Below, piece by piece: positions 13,519-25,982 of a stretch of 64,000 nt of DNA. The notes beneath the pieces are model-generated. The model saw only the letters and a list, made by a program, of their open reading frames with translations. It was not told the origin of the DNA and ran no database searches. The translations under genes and the position numbers were made by a program. This stretch comes from Siphonodentalium dalli (taxonomy: Eukaryota > Mollusca > Scaphopoda > Gadilida > Siphonodentaliidae), in assembly GCA_032622095.1 (NCBI GenBank), contig CP136062.1:131023282-131087281 (forward strand), read 5' to 3'. The first letter of the stretch is position 1; each line of letters starts with the position of its first letter.

Positions 13519-14045
13519 TATTAGCTCAAGTTGTCAGTAATGTCCATTAGCAAGGGCTATAGGTCGTACCTTTGGTCAGATCTTTATGATATGGTTTTTG
13601 AAATCGAAATGTAGATAGGATCGAGGCATTTTGGGGTCATTCGGCAAAAAAACATGACCGCCTGTGGTCATCTTGGATTTCAAGATTCAATCCATTAGCC
13701 GTACATGCCGTATCAGTCATTCCATCATCATGAAATTTGCCATGTATGTTGACATTGGCATGCATATGGGAATGATATGTTTTGGGGTGAATCAGCCATC
13801 TTGGTTTTCAGTATTAAACAACATAAATCGATTAGCACAGGCTACAGGCCGGTACTGTTGGTCTGATCATTATGAAATTTGTCATGGCTGTTGACATTGA
13901 CATGTAGATGGGAATGAGTTGTTTAGGGGTCATTCGTCAAAAAAACATGGACACCAGCGGATATCTTGGATTCTACTCTTTAAATGACTAAATCCTTTGG
14001 CACAACATACAGGCCACATCTTTCATCCGATCATCACCAAACTGC
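13519..14045 (+). repeat. Second plus-strand copy of the ~165-bp-unit family
   Basis: Opens TTAGCTCAAGTTGTCAG and contains three more diverged units with AAAACATG(A/G), CATCTTGGATT and GAAATTTGTCATG. It breaks off about 14045 in AT-rich sequence without the usual terminal segment. Confidence 0.7.
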
Positions 14046-14691
14046 ATACCTTACTCGTATTTAAATTTGTGCAGTACTATTTTTCATGAACCCATCAGTG
14101 TTCAAATTTAAAACTGAGCAAAAAATACATATATTATTACATATATATTACGGAATGTTGGAGTGAATGACAATTAGGCCTGTTTGTGGGCCTATATTTG
14201 ACCATATTTACATGCTTGCGGGCAACCAACATCACAACCATAACACATATGTAAGCAACCAACATGGTAGCATCGTCTTGAAATACTTGTAAGAAATACA
14301 AATGTTCCAGGCGGAAGGTGCATGACTCGCCCTCATTCACAACCCTGGAGTGAGACTGACATAACAGTCAGTTATGTCAAATAACCCAAAGCCAAGTGTT
14401 GATTTTTTTTCGTCAGTTGCCTACCCGGTTGTGGTTTTACTTCTTTCAAGTTATTTCCAATGATGTGTATAACTATTTCAGTATCAGAATAATTATTTGG
14501 AGCGTAAATGTAGAAACATCCATCTTCACAACAAATCGATGATGCAGTTATGTGTTACATGATTGGACAAATAGTTCAGTGCATTTATGGTTTCACCTCA
14601 AAATAATTGCAACACAAAGTTTCTCAGTGGGAATAAGTACTTTAACCCATCACAAATAATACACTAAAAATCAACAAGAATCAAGAAATGC
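14046..14691. other. No gene recognised
   Basis: AT-rich; a 67-residue minus-strand ORF at 14137-14340 has no recognisable features. I see no repeat copy. Confidence 0.45.
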
Positions 14692-16437
14692 AGAACAGAA
14701 AACCTTTCCTAGATATGTTCAGTATTTTTTTAGTTATGTGCCTCCAAAGTTTGGAATTTGTCTAATTTCGGAGGCTCAATTTCTCAAAATTAGTTAAAAT
14801 CCATTTTTTATGGTCTTGTATTTTAAAAAATAAAGGAAAATGAAGGGATTCCTTGTTGTTTTAGTCATTTCCTCTCTAGGTTGTGTACAGAATATGATTT
14901 CTTATGCATCTATGATTGAGAGGACAAAAATATTCTTAAACAAAATGTGTGTTCCACCATTGTATGGACAGCCAAATTTGCCTGTGGTCCAGAACCGGCG
15001 TGATGAAATAGCATATTTGATGTCATACAAATCAATAATTATATATCCATATTCCCTGTCTTTCTCATAATCACTTAAGTATACATCGTTAAACACATTG
15101 TAAAGGAATTTCCCAAATCATGGTGTAGAATATCAAATTATGGCCCTATTAATCTTTAGAATTGACTCATCTAAAAATGCCATTTTGGAGCGTTTTTTTT
15201 TTCATTTTAAAACGTTTTTGTGTATAAATTGTAAAAACTTGTTTAATGTGCAAAATCATTTGAACTTTCCTCCTAAAACACTTCAGTGTTGACATAAATG
15301 CCTTATGTTGGATATGTCAATGAATGTCACTGAATTTCACTAATTTTTCTGGAAACTGATGCCAAATTTGAATATCTGAAAAATGGGGTAGGGGAAACCA
15401 TATTGACAAAATCTAGAAAATATGGACCTTGATGCATAAAACTTTACGAGCCTTATTCTTTCATACAGAGTAAACTGCTTCCTGTTTTGATGTTCATATT
15501 TAGAGCTACGATCCTTTTTGTTGTAACTCAATGGCGAAATGGCGAATCATTATTTCCGGCTGGTTCTATATAACATGCTGATAAAAGTTATAAATAAACA
15601 TCTAATAATTATTAAAGTACCAAACTTTTACCATGCAAGAATAATTTGCACAAACTGGAATAAAACAACCCTTTGTCTCCAATGACTAGAATATGGTGAC
15701 AAGATCATAGCCTTTGTGATTTCACCTACCCCATTATCAACATTCAAATTTGGAGTCAGTTTCTTGAAAAAAATTGTGAAATCCAGTGACTGTTGATTGG
15801 CATAACCAATGTAATCATATTTTCCCCAACACTAAGTGTTTTAGGAGGAACGTTCAAATGATTTTACACATTAAACACTAATTGTATTCATTGTTGCTTA
15901 CTATTTGTGCTAAAAAAAAAATTTAAATGGACAAAAACACCACAAAACAGTCCAAAATGGCATTTTTGGAAAAGAGTCAATACAAAGGATTCATAAGTTG
16001 ATTATGGCACATATGTGTTTAGCAATTCCAGCACAGTGTATTTAACCTAGTATACGTAAGAGGTTATGAGGGCATATGTATATCAATTTATTGAGTTGTA
16101 TGACCTCATATATGGTATATCATCACACCAGTTCTGTGTCACAAGGCAAATTTGGCTAAGTCCATACAATGGAACACACATTTTGTTTAAGAATATTTTT
16201 GTCTTCTCGATCATAGATGCATAAAGAAATCATTTTTTGTGCACAATATAGTGAGACAACTAATACAACAGTAAGATATCCCTTCATTGTTCTCTAGTTT
16301 TTAAAATACTAGACCCTAAAATATGGATTTTAGCTAATTCTTCAGAAATTGAGGCTCCGAAATTAGACAGACTCCCAATTTTGGAGGCACATAACTCGAA
16401 AATTCTCAACGTATCTGGAAAATGTTTTCTGTTCTGT
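14692..16437. mobile_element. 1.75-kb degenerate palindrome (foldback-type element)
   Basis: The halves are imperfect reverse complements about a centre near 15565. GCAGAACAGAAAACC at 14692 pairs with TTTTCTGTTCTGTAATC near 16437. TGTGCAAAATCATTTGAAC at 15247 pairs with GTTCAAATGATTTTACACA at 15852, and GCCAAATTTGAATATCTG with CAACATTCAAATTTGG. The outer ~400 bp of each arm, read inward, holds an ATG followed by a hydrophobic signal-like stretch (MKGFLVVLVISSLGC at 14840 on plus; a related MKGYLTVVLVVSLYC inverted near 16290). The left ORF is only 76 codons and the right one is broken. Function unknown. Confidence 0.7.
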
Positions 16438-17156
16438 AATCAGAATTGTGTACTCAACAAACTGGATATATAAAAGGAAGCACATGTGAAAAGAAGTTTT
16501 TTATAAACATCCTCGAAAAAGCTATACCTATTTTACCAAATTTTACTAAATTTATTTCACAAAATTCATCAATTTCGCCTTTCTTGATCGTTTTTTTATT
16601 TTTAGTATGTTGTTTATAATTGGTTAATAAACTTATTCCTCCTAAGAAACATTGTGTTGCAATTAGTTTGAGGTTTGGCACTTTATTCTCATAAATGCAC
16701 TGGACTAAAACCTTACCAGTCTCTGTACCATTTAAAGGCCCTCGCAAAGGTCAAATAGGCCAATATTCCAGACACTGCATTATATATGGACTTCAAAGAT
16801 AATACATGGTAGGGAGACTGACTTGGAATGAAAATAGAGACATCGGTTGCGAATCAGTGACAACTTTGTCATACCCTCACTTTTCGAAGAAAAATAAGGG
16901 GTATATCGGATTTGAACAAAATTGGACGTTTCCATCGTGACTACTTTAAAAGAGGGTCCAATGACTTGGTTTAAACTTTCCATTCTAGAGTTATAGTTCT
17001 TTGTTTATCTCAAAATATTGGTTTTCTGTCCCTCCATGAAGATATTTTAGGCATGATTTATCGGATCTCACTGAAAATTGGTATGGAGGTTCCATCGCGC
17101 GTGCTTTCAAAAGAGGGTCATAGGACGTCGATTTATCTGTAAATAACAGATATTAG
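16438..17156. other. No gene recognised; weak repeat similarity
   Basis: From about 16880 to 17130 the sequence contains two related stretches (CCATCGTGACTACTTTAAAAGAGGGTC and CCATCGCGCGTGCTTTCAAAAGAGGGTC share most bases), suggesting a two-unit degenerate repeat. The 97- and 67-residue minus-strand ORFs look spurious. Confidence 0.45.
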
Positions 17157-17560
17157 CTCAACTTGAGTCTTGAGATATTGTCATGGTTGTTGTACATCCG
17201 TCCATTAACAATTTCTTCAATTTCTTTGATGCACCCTACAGGCCACATGACTCACCCGATCATCACCAATGGATCTTCGGGATGACCACTAAATTAAACA
17301 TGGCTGCCAGTGGCCATCTTGGATTTACCGTCTATGCATGACTAGTCCATAGCGACACCACACAAACCACATCCCTTATCCGATTGTCACCAAACTTCAT
17401 ATGGATTTTTGGGGTGACCTCTAGATGTGAGTCAATGATTCTCTCCAAAATTCGTTAAAAAATGGCCGTCAGCATCCATCTTGGATTTCACATATTAATT
17501 AATCGGCACACCCTGCATCCCATATTTATTGGATAATTGTTTTGAAAATTTACAGACTTT
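17157..17560 (+). repeat. Fragment of the CCATCTTGGATTT family
   Basis: Opens TTAGCTCAACTTGAGTC and carries two diverged units with ACATGGCTGCCAG, CCATCTTGGATTT, ATCACCAA and CTAGATG. It is shorter than the copies at 12097 or 59541. Confidence 0.65.
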
Positions 17561-17934
17561 TAGGATTACCCCGCTACGCGCATGGCCTGAACTGACTGTT
17601 GTAGACCTGGCAAATACACTATTGTTGCGAGGCGACAACATTCAACTGTAGCTGAACGGTGTAGACCAGTGACTTCCATTCCGTGGGGTTTGTGATACAT
17701 TGATTGAACTGTTTTTAAGTGTCTTACTGTCACTTGTTGTGTCATGTTCGCCATGACACAACTTGATCGAAATTCAATGCAACATATCCCAAACCCTTCA
17801 TGAGACTGAGAGTGAGAATGACTTGCCCATTGCATATAGCCATATACTGACCCAAAACGATATGTTTCAGCCAACTTGAAACTGTCGTATTCGATGTCGG
17901 ATTTTCTCGGGCTTCTCAAAACATAATCAGGGAG

Positions 17935-18304
17935 CCTGCTGGGTTCTATTTGCACAATCGCGTACGAAAGGTTTGATGCCTAAGATTTGTTACACTCCAG
18001 GAAGTTCAAAGAAAAACCCCAAAATTACTTCTATTTGCACTTTTGAGTACAAAGCTGATTTTTGTTTTACTAGTGCTCCAGCAATTACTGATCAACAATA
18101 CACAATTTCTGAAACGAAATTTCCTGGCGTTTTCATTTCAGAAGGGGGGTTTTGAAATTACCCCCAAAACCCCAAAAATGACTTCTATTTGCACTTTCGA
18201 GTACAAAGCTGATTTTCATATTAATAGTGCTCTAATCATCACTGTTCAATAATACACAATTTCTGAAACAGAATTCCCTGGCCTTTTCATTTCAGAATGG
18301 GTTT
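17935..18304 (+). repeat. ~135-bp-unit dispersed repeat, plus orientation
   Basis: Two to three units with CTTCTATTTGCACTTT, GAGTACAAAGCTGATTTT, ACACAATTTCTGAAACG and TTTTCATTTCAGAA. An inverted copy is at 29535-29995: its right end CGTACGCGATTGTGCAAATAGAATCCAGCAGGCT is the reverse of 17930-17965. A diverged copy may be at 21640-21790. The 129-residue minus-strand ORF at 17566-17955 runs into this repeat and is not supported as a gene. Confidence 0.7.
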
Positions 18305-18887
18305 TTAGCTCACCTGAGACGAAGTCTCCGGTGGAGCTATAGTCATCACTCCTCGTCCGTCGTCCGTCCGTCCGTCCGTCCGTCAACTTTTAAAAAACAT
18401 CTTCTCCTCTGAAACCATCATACCGAATTGGTTCATATTTGGTGTGAATGTTCCCTATGTGACTCTCATTCAGATTTGTTCAAATGAGGTCACTGGGTCA
18501 AATAGTTGCGAAGCCAGAGCCATAACTCTATTCCTCCATAGTAATTCTTACAACGACTTCTTGTTCAGAACCATTGGGCCGATTTAGCTAATATTTGGTA
18601 TGGAGGTCCTTGGGTGACTGGTGTTCAGATTTGTTCAAATGAGGTCACCCGGTCAATTAGTTGAGAAACCAGGGCCATAACTCATAGTAATTCTTACAAT
18701 GACTTCTTCTAAAAAAATATTTGGCCGATTTAGCTTATATTTGGTACAGAGAGACCTTGGGTGACTGGGGTTCAGATTTGTTAAAATGGGGTCACTGGGT
18801 CAAATATGGGCAGAGTTAGGGACATAACTTTAAAAACAAAAAATTTAATTTTTGCATTTTCACCTTTAATATTTGTTTAGGACACAT
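18305..18887 (+). repeat. GAGCTATAGTCATCACTC family, copy B
   Basis: Begins TTAGCTCACCTGAGACGAAG and ends about TTTGTTTAGGACACA. It is very close to copy C at 22362-22954 and lies directly after a TTTCAGAATGGG boundary of the 135-bp-unit repeat. Confidence 0.85.
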
Positions 18888-21362
18888 TATGGTCTGCACT
18901 CTGTAGTTTTTCAAAAAACATGCTATGGCCATGCCTATATATACATGTAGACTGATTCTAACACTATCATTGTCAGGTTATAATCAATGTTTGAGGATAG
19001 TTGCTATGTATTTTTCATTTGTGTTGCATTTGTCAATATTAATGGGTCCCAGGAGCCCAGATGGTACTAGTGCAGAGCCCATTTAATTTTCATTAGATGG
19101 TGGACTGCATGTCCATAATCCTAAATAAACATGACTCTTATCAGACCGAGATAGTATAGTGTAGGTTTTCAACAACCGTACTAGAATTATAGTTAAAAAA
19201 GACTCAACCATTATTTTCCACTGCCCTATATGTCACAATATATTCACAATATATTCATATGGCAGTATTCATCCGAAGTTGGGTGATGAAGCTAATAAAT
19301 TTGCTATGATACTGCGGTAGAGCAAAGTGATCTGAACAAATCAAGGATAAGCCACTACATGTAGAAAACATTAAAAAACATGTATATTGTGAAATATTTT
19401 AATAATGGCCGCTGGTTGTTACAAACAGGCCATAATTGAGCTGACCATTCATGTTGTTTACCAAACATCAACGTACACATTACTAAATATTTTGAAATAT
19501 ATATGTTCTTGAATGTTTCAAACAGACTCTGGCTTTTGCACAAAACGCTTGGATTAGCCAAACAATGAAAAAATTACCAACTTTAGGTAAAATAATGGTA
19601 CTCTTTCTTCACACAATCACTTTGACCTACACACATCATAGCAATCCAGCAGTACACATCAGCATGATATTAAATTAGCAGGAGCACTTAACCTGGGGTG
19701 GTATTAAAGATGAAAATATCTTTAAAATGGTAAGTTATGAGGGCTCTTAGCTATTATGAAGAATTATGTTAGTGAAATTATAGACCCTCATCTTCTTCAA
19801 CCTGCAAGTGCTGCAAGTATCATGGCGTACCAAAATTAATCTGGGACTGACAAAGGCTCATTCTACTATTGATTGAATAGTGATGATTCCATCATTTCCT
19901 AAATCTTTTTGTGAGATGAGTTGTCATAGTCATTTTGGAAGAATTGATTACTTCTGAAATTTATTCTGGGATATATGGCCATCTCTCGTCTGATTACAAC
20001 ATGTTTTTACTATGTACAGATAAAATACCCATTTTAAGATCGCAACTTGTGGTTGCTGCATGAAGCAAACAGCTGGTCATTCCATTTAGCAAAAGTGTTT
20101 AGCATGTTCCATAGCTTGGTCACTTAAATCAGCTGCTAAATGTTGTTAACAAATTTTGAAAACCATGTTCAATCTGTACATTTCAGTTGATTAGATCACA
20201 ATCATTACCTGATTTTTGATAAAGCACACCAATTTCCAAGGCATGTCCAAAGTCTGGAAGGGCATTTGTTGTGTGTTGAGGTCAACACATGGTCAGCAGC
20301 GATTTCCAGCTAATCCCATTGTGTGTGGTCAATTGTGCCCAAAGTTGGTCAGAGCATGCGGATAGTTCTTTTCTAGAATAGATCTCGTCCTCGACTCAAT
20401 TGATTCTGGTAAAGAACTATGTTCTATAACCCTCACTTATTAAAAATAAATTTCAAACTAAAATTCAATTCAACATTTGAACCATAAAAGACATAGCTAT
20501 AGTTTTAGCTATAGTTTAAATGAAATGCCACATTGCACTCATTTACAACGATAAAAATGTGATATGTCATCCCATCTATAGCCATTTTGGCAGCCATCTC
20601 ATATCAAAGGCAGTGAAATCAATATAAAAAGGATGAACTACTCATAAATACAAGTATTTATTCATATCATATCATTAGCTACCCTCGTTTGCACTACTAA
20701 TCAATTACCATAAAATTTATGATTTCGTCAAAATCTTGGTTATTGAGAAAATGCCAGTTTTTCATTCTACGGCTAATACATTTCATCCAAAACCTTGTTG
20801 AGCACTCATGAGTGGAAGCACAATGTACTGATACTTTAAAGATGAAAAAAAAATCTATATGTTGCACTATTTTAATTATTGTTGACTTTGCTAAATTTTT
20901 AAGTCGGCCATTTTGGATTTTCAGGGTCAAGAGCTCCTTGAAGGTCAATCCCGTCTTATAATGCTATAGAAAATATCGGAAATGATACCTCTATGTGGCA
21001 TTAATGCATATAGGTCATTAAAATTCTAATTGGGGTCTCAACTTTGAGAAAAAAGGGCTGAACCCCAAAATTGGGGTTCAGGCCCTTAAAAATGGAATTT
21101 GGGCCCCTTTTTAGCAAAAATCGGTCGGCACCACTGAATTCCTCATCGAAAAGTACTCTAGAATCAGTATCAAACAGAAAGTGGTTGGACATTCCCTAAA
21201 GAGCCCAGTTGTGAGACCGACTACCTGACTGATTGGTCTGACATACATGTATTGTGTTTTGGGTCCATGGATAATTGGGCTTCAAACATGTTTAAATGGT
21301 TTTAGAAAAAGGCGCTTGTGAGATTGGAAATTTTCAACAATTGAGAAAGTTTGAGGTGTCAG
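18888..21362. other. About 2.5 kb without a recognisable gene
   Basis: AT-rich sequence. ORFs at 19355-19561, 20697-20948 and 21001-21192, all minus, are short and lack family features. Around 21045-21115 the text GGGGT(C/T)(C/T)A plus CAAAATTGGGGTT is locally self-similar. Nothing else stands out. Confidence 0.5.
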
Positions 21363-21637
21363 TTGTGAAATTCCAACCTAAGACTTGGGAGTCTGGATCC
21401 CGGTCGGGAGGGGAATTGTTGAGCTGAAGGAGGGGGGTGATCAGTAGTGTACAGTTGTCAATTTCAATGTGGATTTTTACCAAGCTACATACTTGAAGTC
21501 TCTCTAGCCACATATCCTGTTTAAATCTACTTCTTTTAAAGTGATTATGAAAAGTGCTGACTGTTTTGGTCTCCAGAGTCCCAGTCTTATCAGGCTTTGC
21601 AGTATGGTGAGCGACCCCACAGTCATTGACTGTCTTG
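21363..21637 (+). repeat. Fixed-right-end dispersed repeat, copy 2
   Basis: Matches 11692-11967 along its length with few changes (for example CTGGATCCCGGTCGGGAGG against CTGGAGCCCGGTCGGGAGG) and ends at the same CATTGACTGTCTTGT. The 106-residue minus-strand ORF here is a repeat translation. Confidence 0.75.
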
Positions 21638-21808
21638 TTTGAAAGTACCCACAAAAACCCTAAAATTTATTTTTATTTGCACATATTGTCGAAGACAAAG
21701 CTGATTTTCTCCTCAATAGTTATCCTCCTATCGCTGGTCATAAAAACCTCGTTTAAGAAACGAAATTCCGTGACGTTTTCGTTTAAGAAGCACAGGTCAC
21801 CAGAACTC

Positions 21809-21893
21809 ACCAGAACAAAAATTGACCCTACCCCAATAATACTTAATTACATATGAATAAGTATAATTGGGGTGGGGTAAGTTTTGTTCTGGT
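21809..21893. repeat. Hairpin around ACCAGAACAAAA
   Basis: ACCAGAACAAAAATTGACCC followed by TACCCCAATAAT pairs with TAATTGGGGTGGGGTAAG then TTTTGTTCTGGT, with a loop of about 25 bases. It lies inside a diverged copy of the 135-bp-unit repeat (21640-21960). Confidence 0.6.
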
Positions 21894-22361
21894 AATATGT
21901 GTTAAGGAGAAAAACCCGAAAAAATAGTTTTATTTGCACTGCCGTACGCACAGATGATATTTTTTCTTAATACTATCTCCACTATCATCTTTGTTCACAG
22001 ACCAAATGGTAAAAAAAAAACGAAAATATCACCCGGAGAATTCATTAAAAAAGGTGTAGAAAATTATGAAATAATAAAATGTTATGGACCCCGTACGTTC
22101 ACTCGCTGTCAAATTTACCTGGCAAGTTTATCGGAATTTCGTTGTAGAAGCCCTGTGGTTAAGATCTGTATGATTCTTGGTCAGAATCAATGGTGCAGTA
22201 ACACCTGGCATTTCATATTATCATATAAGCGATAAAACAATGGAAAACATACAATGTGTAATTGTTTGTGTCATTTTTTCGGGCAGAATCGGGGGAACAA
22301 CATTTTCAAAATCCGCTTTGGGGGAGTTCTTTGAAAAAAGTCCTATTTACGTGTATGGTTT

Positions 22362-22954
22362 TTAGCTCACCTGAGACGAAGTCTCCGGTGGAGCTATAGT
22401 CATCACTCCTCGTCCGTCGTCCGTCTGTCCGTCCGTCTGTCCGTCCGTCAACTTTTTTTTAAACATCTTCTCCTCTGAAACCATCATACCAAATTGGTTC
22501 ATATTTGGTGTGGATGTTCCCTAGGTGACTCTCATTCAGATTTGTTCAAATGAGGTCACTGGGTCAAATAGTTGCGAAACCAGGGCCATAACTCTATTCC
22601 TCCATAGTAATTCTTACAACAACTTCTTGTCCATAACCATTGGGCCAATTTAGCTAATATTTGGTATGGAGAGTCCTTGGGTGACTGGTGTTAAGATTTG
22701 TTCAAATGAGGTCACCCGGTCAATTACTTGAGAAACCAGGGCCATAACTCATAGTAATTCTTACAATGACTTCTTCTAAAAAAATATTTGGCCGATTTAG
22801 CTTATATTTGGTACAGAGATACCTTGGGTGACTGGGGTTCAGATTTGTTCAAATGGGGTCACTGGGTCAAATAGGGACAGAGCCAGGGACATAACTTTAA
22901 AAACAAAAAAATTAATTTTTGCATTTTGACCTTTAATTTTTGTTTAGGACACAT
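22362..22954 (+). repeat. GAGCTATAGTCATCACTC family, copy C
   Basis: Full-length copy with the same start (TTAGCTCACCTGAGACGAAG) and end (TTTGTTTAGGACACA) as copy B, differing by scattered substitutions and the length of the CCGT run. Confidence 0.85.
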
Positions 22955-23090
22955 CACAGCCTCATATTTCTTACCTAGATTTTTCTTAGCATGTTCTTCA
23001 TCTGTATGGATTTTGGTATTGTTTATTTAACCCCTTCCACTCTTGTTTTGATATAGAATTCATCCAAGACAGGATTACTCAAACATTTTT

Positions 23091-23222
23091 CATCTGATCA
23101 ACACCAAATTTGGTATATGAATTTTTGACACTTATATACAGATCAAGTTAAAATATGGGTTTGATCCGATATATTTTAACAGAGTTATGGCCCTTTATAA
23201 TTCACACCCCTTTGCTATGCAC
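23091..23222 (+). repeat. Second copy of the repeat at the window start
   Basis: ACACCAAATTTGGTATATGA, TATACAGATCAAGTT, AATATGGGT and GATCCGAT match 20-125 in the same order, with substitutions. Confidence 0.55.
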
Positions 23223-23399
23223 TATTAATTTTTAAGAGGACACTCTAGCCTGTATTATTGAAAAAGCCAATTTATCATAGTGTGGTCACCGGATCCTCTT
23301 GCTGAATACTGCTTGCTTCAGACCAGTTTACCATCTGTCATTACAAGACATGACATTAGCTAAACAACTACCAGAGTCTACAAGGAATAGTCCATTGTT

Positions 23400-24860
23400 C
23401 ATTTCTCCAAGCCTGGACATAGTGTGTCTGACATTTGCAGAATGAAGTCCCCAGATGGTGAATTTAGTGTTGCTACCCCATACAACAGGCTAGCATCACC
23501 AAATACACCTCAATTACCTTATTCTGCTTAGGCTTCATCTTCTGGGACAATTTTTTTTAAAACATGTTTTAAAATTTGAAAAAAGTGACACCATTATATA
23601 TAACATCTGCAGAGTTATGAAACTTTACTCTTTAATGAAATTATGGAAACATTCCACCCTCCCCCACCCACCCCCTCCCATATGGCCCAGGCCCAACTCT
23701 GCCATCAACCAACATCCCTTCCAAGCCATATCACCTCTCAATTTAATACCTCAGATTCTCACCACAGAGGCATATATATCTGTAAAGGTACAGGTCATTA
23801 ATTATATAAACTGGCCAGATGACATGTATTATTCTAATCTAAACATATCTGTGGCATTTTAATGACTGACATTCAATGATACTGTGAATGGCTTTGATTT
23901 CTTCAAGTCTGGAAATAGTGTGTCTGACATTTACATAGTGAGGTCCCCAGATGGTGAATTTAGTGTTGCTATTCCATACAGCATGCTAGCATCACCAAAT
24001 ACACATGCCAGGGACCTAATTCTGCTTAGTCCTCATCTTCTTGGAAGTATCCTAAGTATCAAATTGACAGTTTGATTTAGTCACTTTTTCCACCTGTTCA
24101 GTTTCAATGTCCCCCTAATTTGCAGAAGATAAAATGCATAATTGAGGTGCTCAATGGGTGTGTATCACCAACTTCAACTGTAGGACTTCAATCTGTTCCT
24201 TGGTTTTATTGGCCATTGAGGCCTAATCAGATTGAGGATGAATTTGGTGATGCTAGCCTGCCTTACAGAATATTGTCATTAAATCCACATTTTTGGGACC
24301 TAATTCTGCAAATGTCAGACATACTAAATTCAGGTTTGGCCATTTCATATTATTGTTTTAATCACCACTTATCCAGATGAAATCATACGACTAATATTCA
24401 AAGAAAAATGGGGGGGGGGGTATATATTGGATTAAATTTGTCTTCTATCTGGCATTTGCAGAATGAGGTCCCCAGAGGGTGAATTTAGTTATGCTACCCT
24501 GCACAGCAGTCTAGCATCACCAAATACACTAGCCAGGGTCCTCATTCTGCTTAGGCCTCATCTTCTGGGAAGTATATAGGCACTTAAATTGACATTTTTA
24601 CTTACTTTAGCCCTTCTGTTTAGTTTCTATATCCCCTAATTTGTGAATATAAAATGCATAATTGAGGTGCCCAATGGGTGCACATCACCAACTTTAACTG
24701 GAGAACTTCAATCTAATGCTATGTCTCCCATAGCAGTTGAGGCCTACACAGAATGAGGTCCCCAGAGGGTGAATTTGGTGATGCTAGCCCGCATTGCAGG
24801 ATTGTGTCATTAAATTCACCCTTTGGTGACCTCATTCTGCAAATGTCAGACACTATGTTC
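23400..24860 (+). repeat. Degenerate tandem array with embedded ~110-bp hairpin modules
   Basis: Modules beginning TTGCAGAATGA(A/G)GTCCCCAGA with GGTGAATTTAGTG, GCTAGCATCACCAAATACAC and ending TCATTCTGCTTAGG recur near 23440, 23930, 24240, 24460 and 24750. In the last the ends are strongly inverted: CAGAATGAGGTC with GGGTGAATTT against AAATTCACCC with GACCTCATTCTG. Flanking text (GACATTTGCAGAATG and CATTCTGCAAATGTC) extends the stem. ORFs here are repeat translations. Confidence 0.65.
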
Positions 24861-24979
24861 AGGCTTGTCTGTTCGAATATTATGTTCTTAACCACCAGTA
24901 TCCAGTTGAACTCATTATACCATGATTTTGCAAAGAAAACTTGGGGGGTATATTGGATTGAATTTGTCAGTCTCTATGT

Positions 24980-25300
24980 CAGACTGTTCTCCCATCCATC
25001 CATCTGTCATTATGTCTCTATCCGTCCATCAATTGTTTTCTTCTCCAGATACATATTAAAGACCAAATGGGTTTATATATTTAGGTGTGGATGTCCCCCA
25101 GGTGACTCACATTCAGATTTGTTCAAATGAGTTCATCAGGTCAAATATGTGAGAAGTCAGGGCCATAACTCTTTCCTTCCATAGTAATTCTTAAAACAAT
25201 TTCTTCTCAAGAACCATCTGGACTATTTAGATTATGTTTGGTATGGATGGTCCTTCGGTGACTGGGGTTTAGATTTTTTCAGATTTGGGGTCATTTTAGG
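24980..25300 (+). repeat. Diverged fragment of the GAGCTATAGTC family
   Basis: Contains TCCATCCATCTGTC runs, TTTAGGTGTGGATGTCCCC, AGATTTGTTCAAATGAGTTC and CAGGGCCATAACTCTTTCC in family order, but with many changes and without the GAGCTATAGTC start. Confidence 0.55.
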
Positions 25301-25436
25301 AAAATCAGTTCAGTTCAACTCTTAAAATCTAATGTCTGAAATTACCAAATGAATGGATCTCATAGATGGGGATTCACGTTTGTTCAAATAGGGGCGGAGA
25401 TAAGAGATTTAATTATCAACCAGCCACCCTACCTGT

Positions 25437-25960
25437 TCTCCGGCGGAGCTATAGTCATCACTCCTCGTCCGTCCATCGTCTGTCCGTCCATCCGTCTGAC
25501 AACAATTATTTGAACATCTTCTCCTCTGGAACCATAAGACCAAATGGGTTCATATTTGGTGTGGATGTTCCCTAGGTGATTCTCATTCAGATTTGTTCAA
25601 ATGCGGTCACTGGGTCAAATAGTTGCGAAGCCAGGGCCATAACTCTTTCCCACCATAGTAATTCTTTTAAACATCTTCAGAACAATAAGACCGAATGGTT
25701 TTCATATTTGGTGTGGATGTTCCCTAGGTGACTCACATTCAGATTTGTTCAAATGAGTTTACTTGAAATAGTTGCGAAGCCAGGGCCATAACTCTTTCCC
25801 TCCATAGTATTCTTAAAGTGACTTCTTCTCAAATACCATCAGGCTATATGGGTTCATATTTGGTATGAAGGATCCTTGGGTGACTGGGGTTCAGATTTGT
25901 TCAAATCAGGTCACTGGGTCAAATGTGGGCGGGGCCAGGGACATAACTCCAAATTTTTTG
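25437..25960 (+). repeat. GAGCTATAGTCATCACTC family, copy D
   Basis: Starts inside the family at TCTCCGGCGGAGCTATAGTC, so the first ~20 bases are missing, and runs to GCCAGGGACATAACTCC. It is closest to copy A. Confidence 0.8.
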
Positions 25961-25982
25961 TTTTAGATTTAACTCTTTAGAT

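Noticed and set aside
17566-17955. 129-residue minus-strand ORF
   Set aside because: It runs into a dispersed repeat boundary and has no recognisable domain, signal or splice context.
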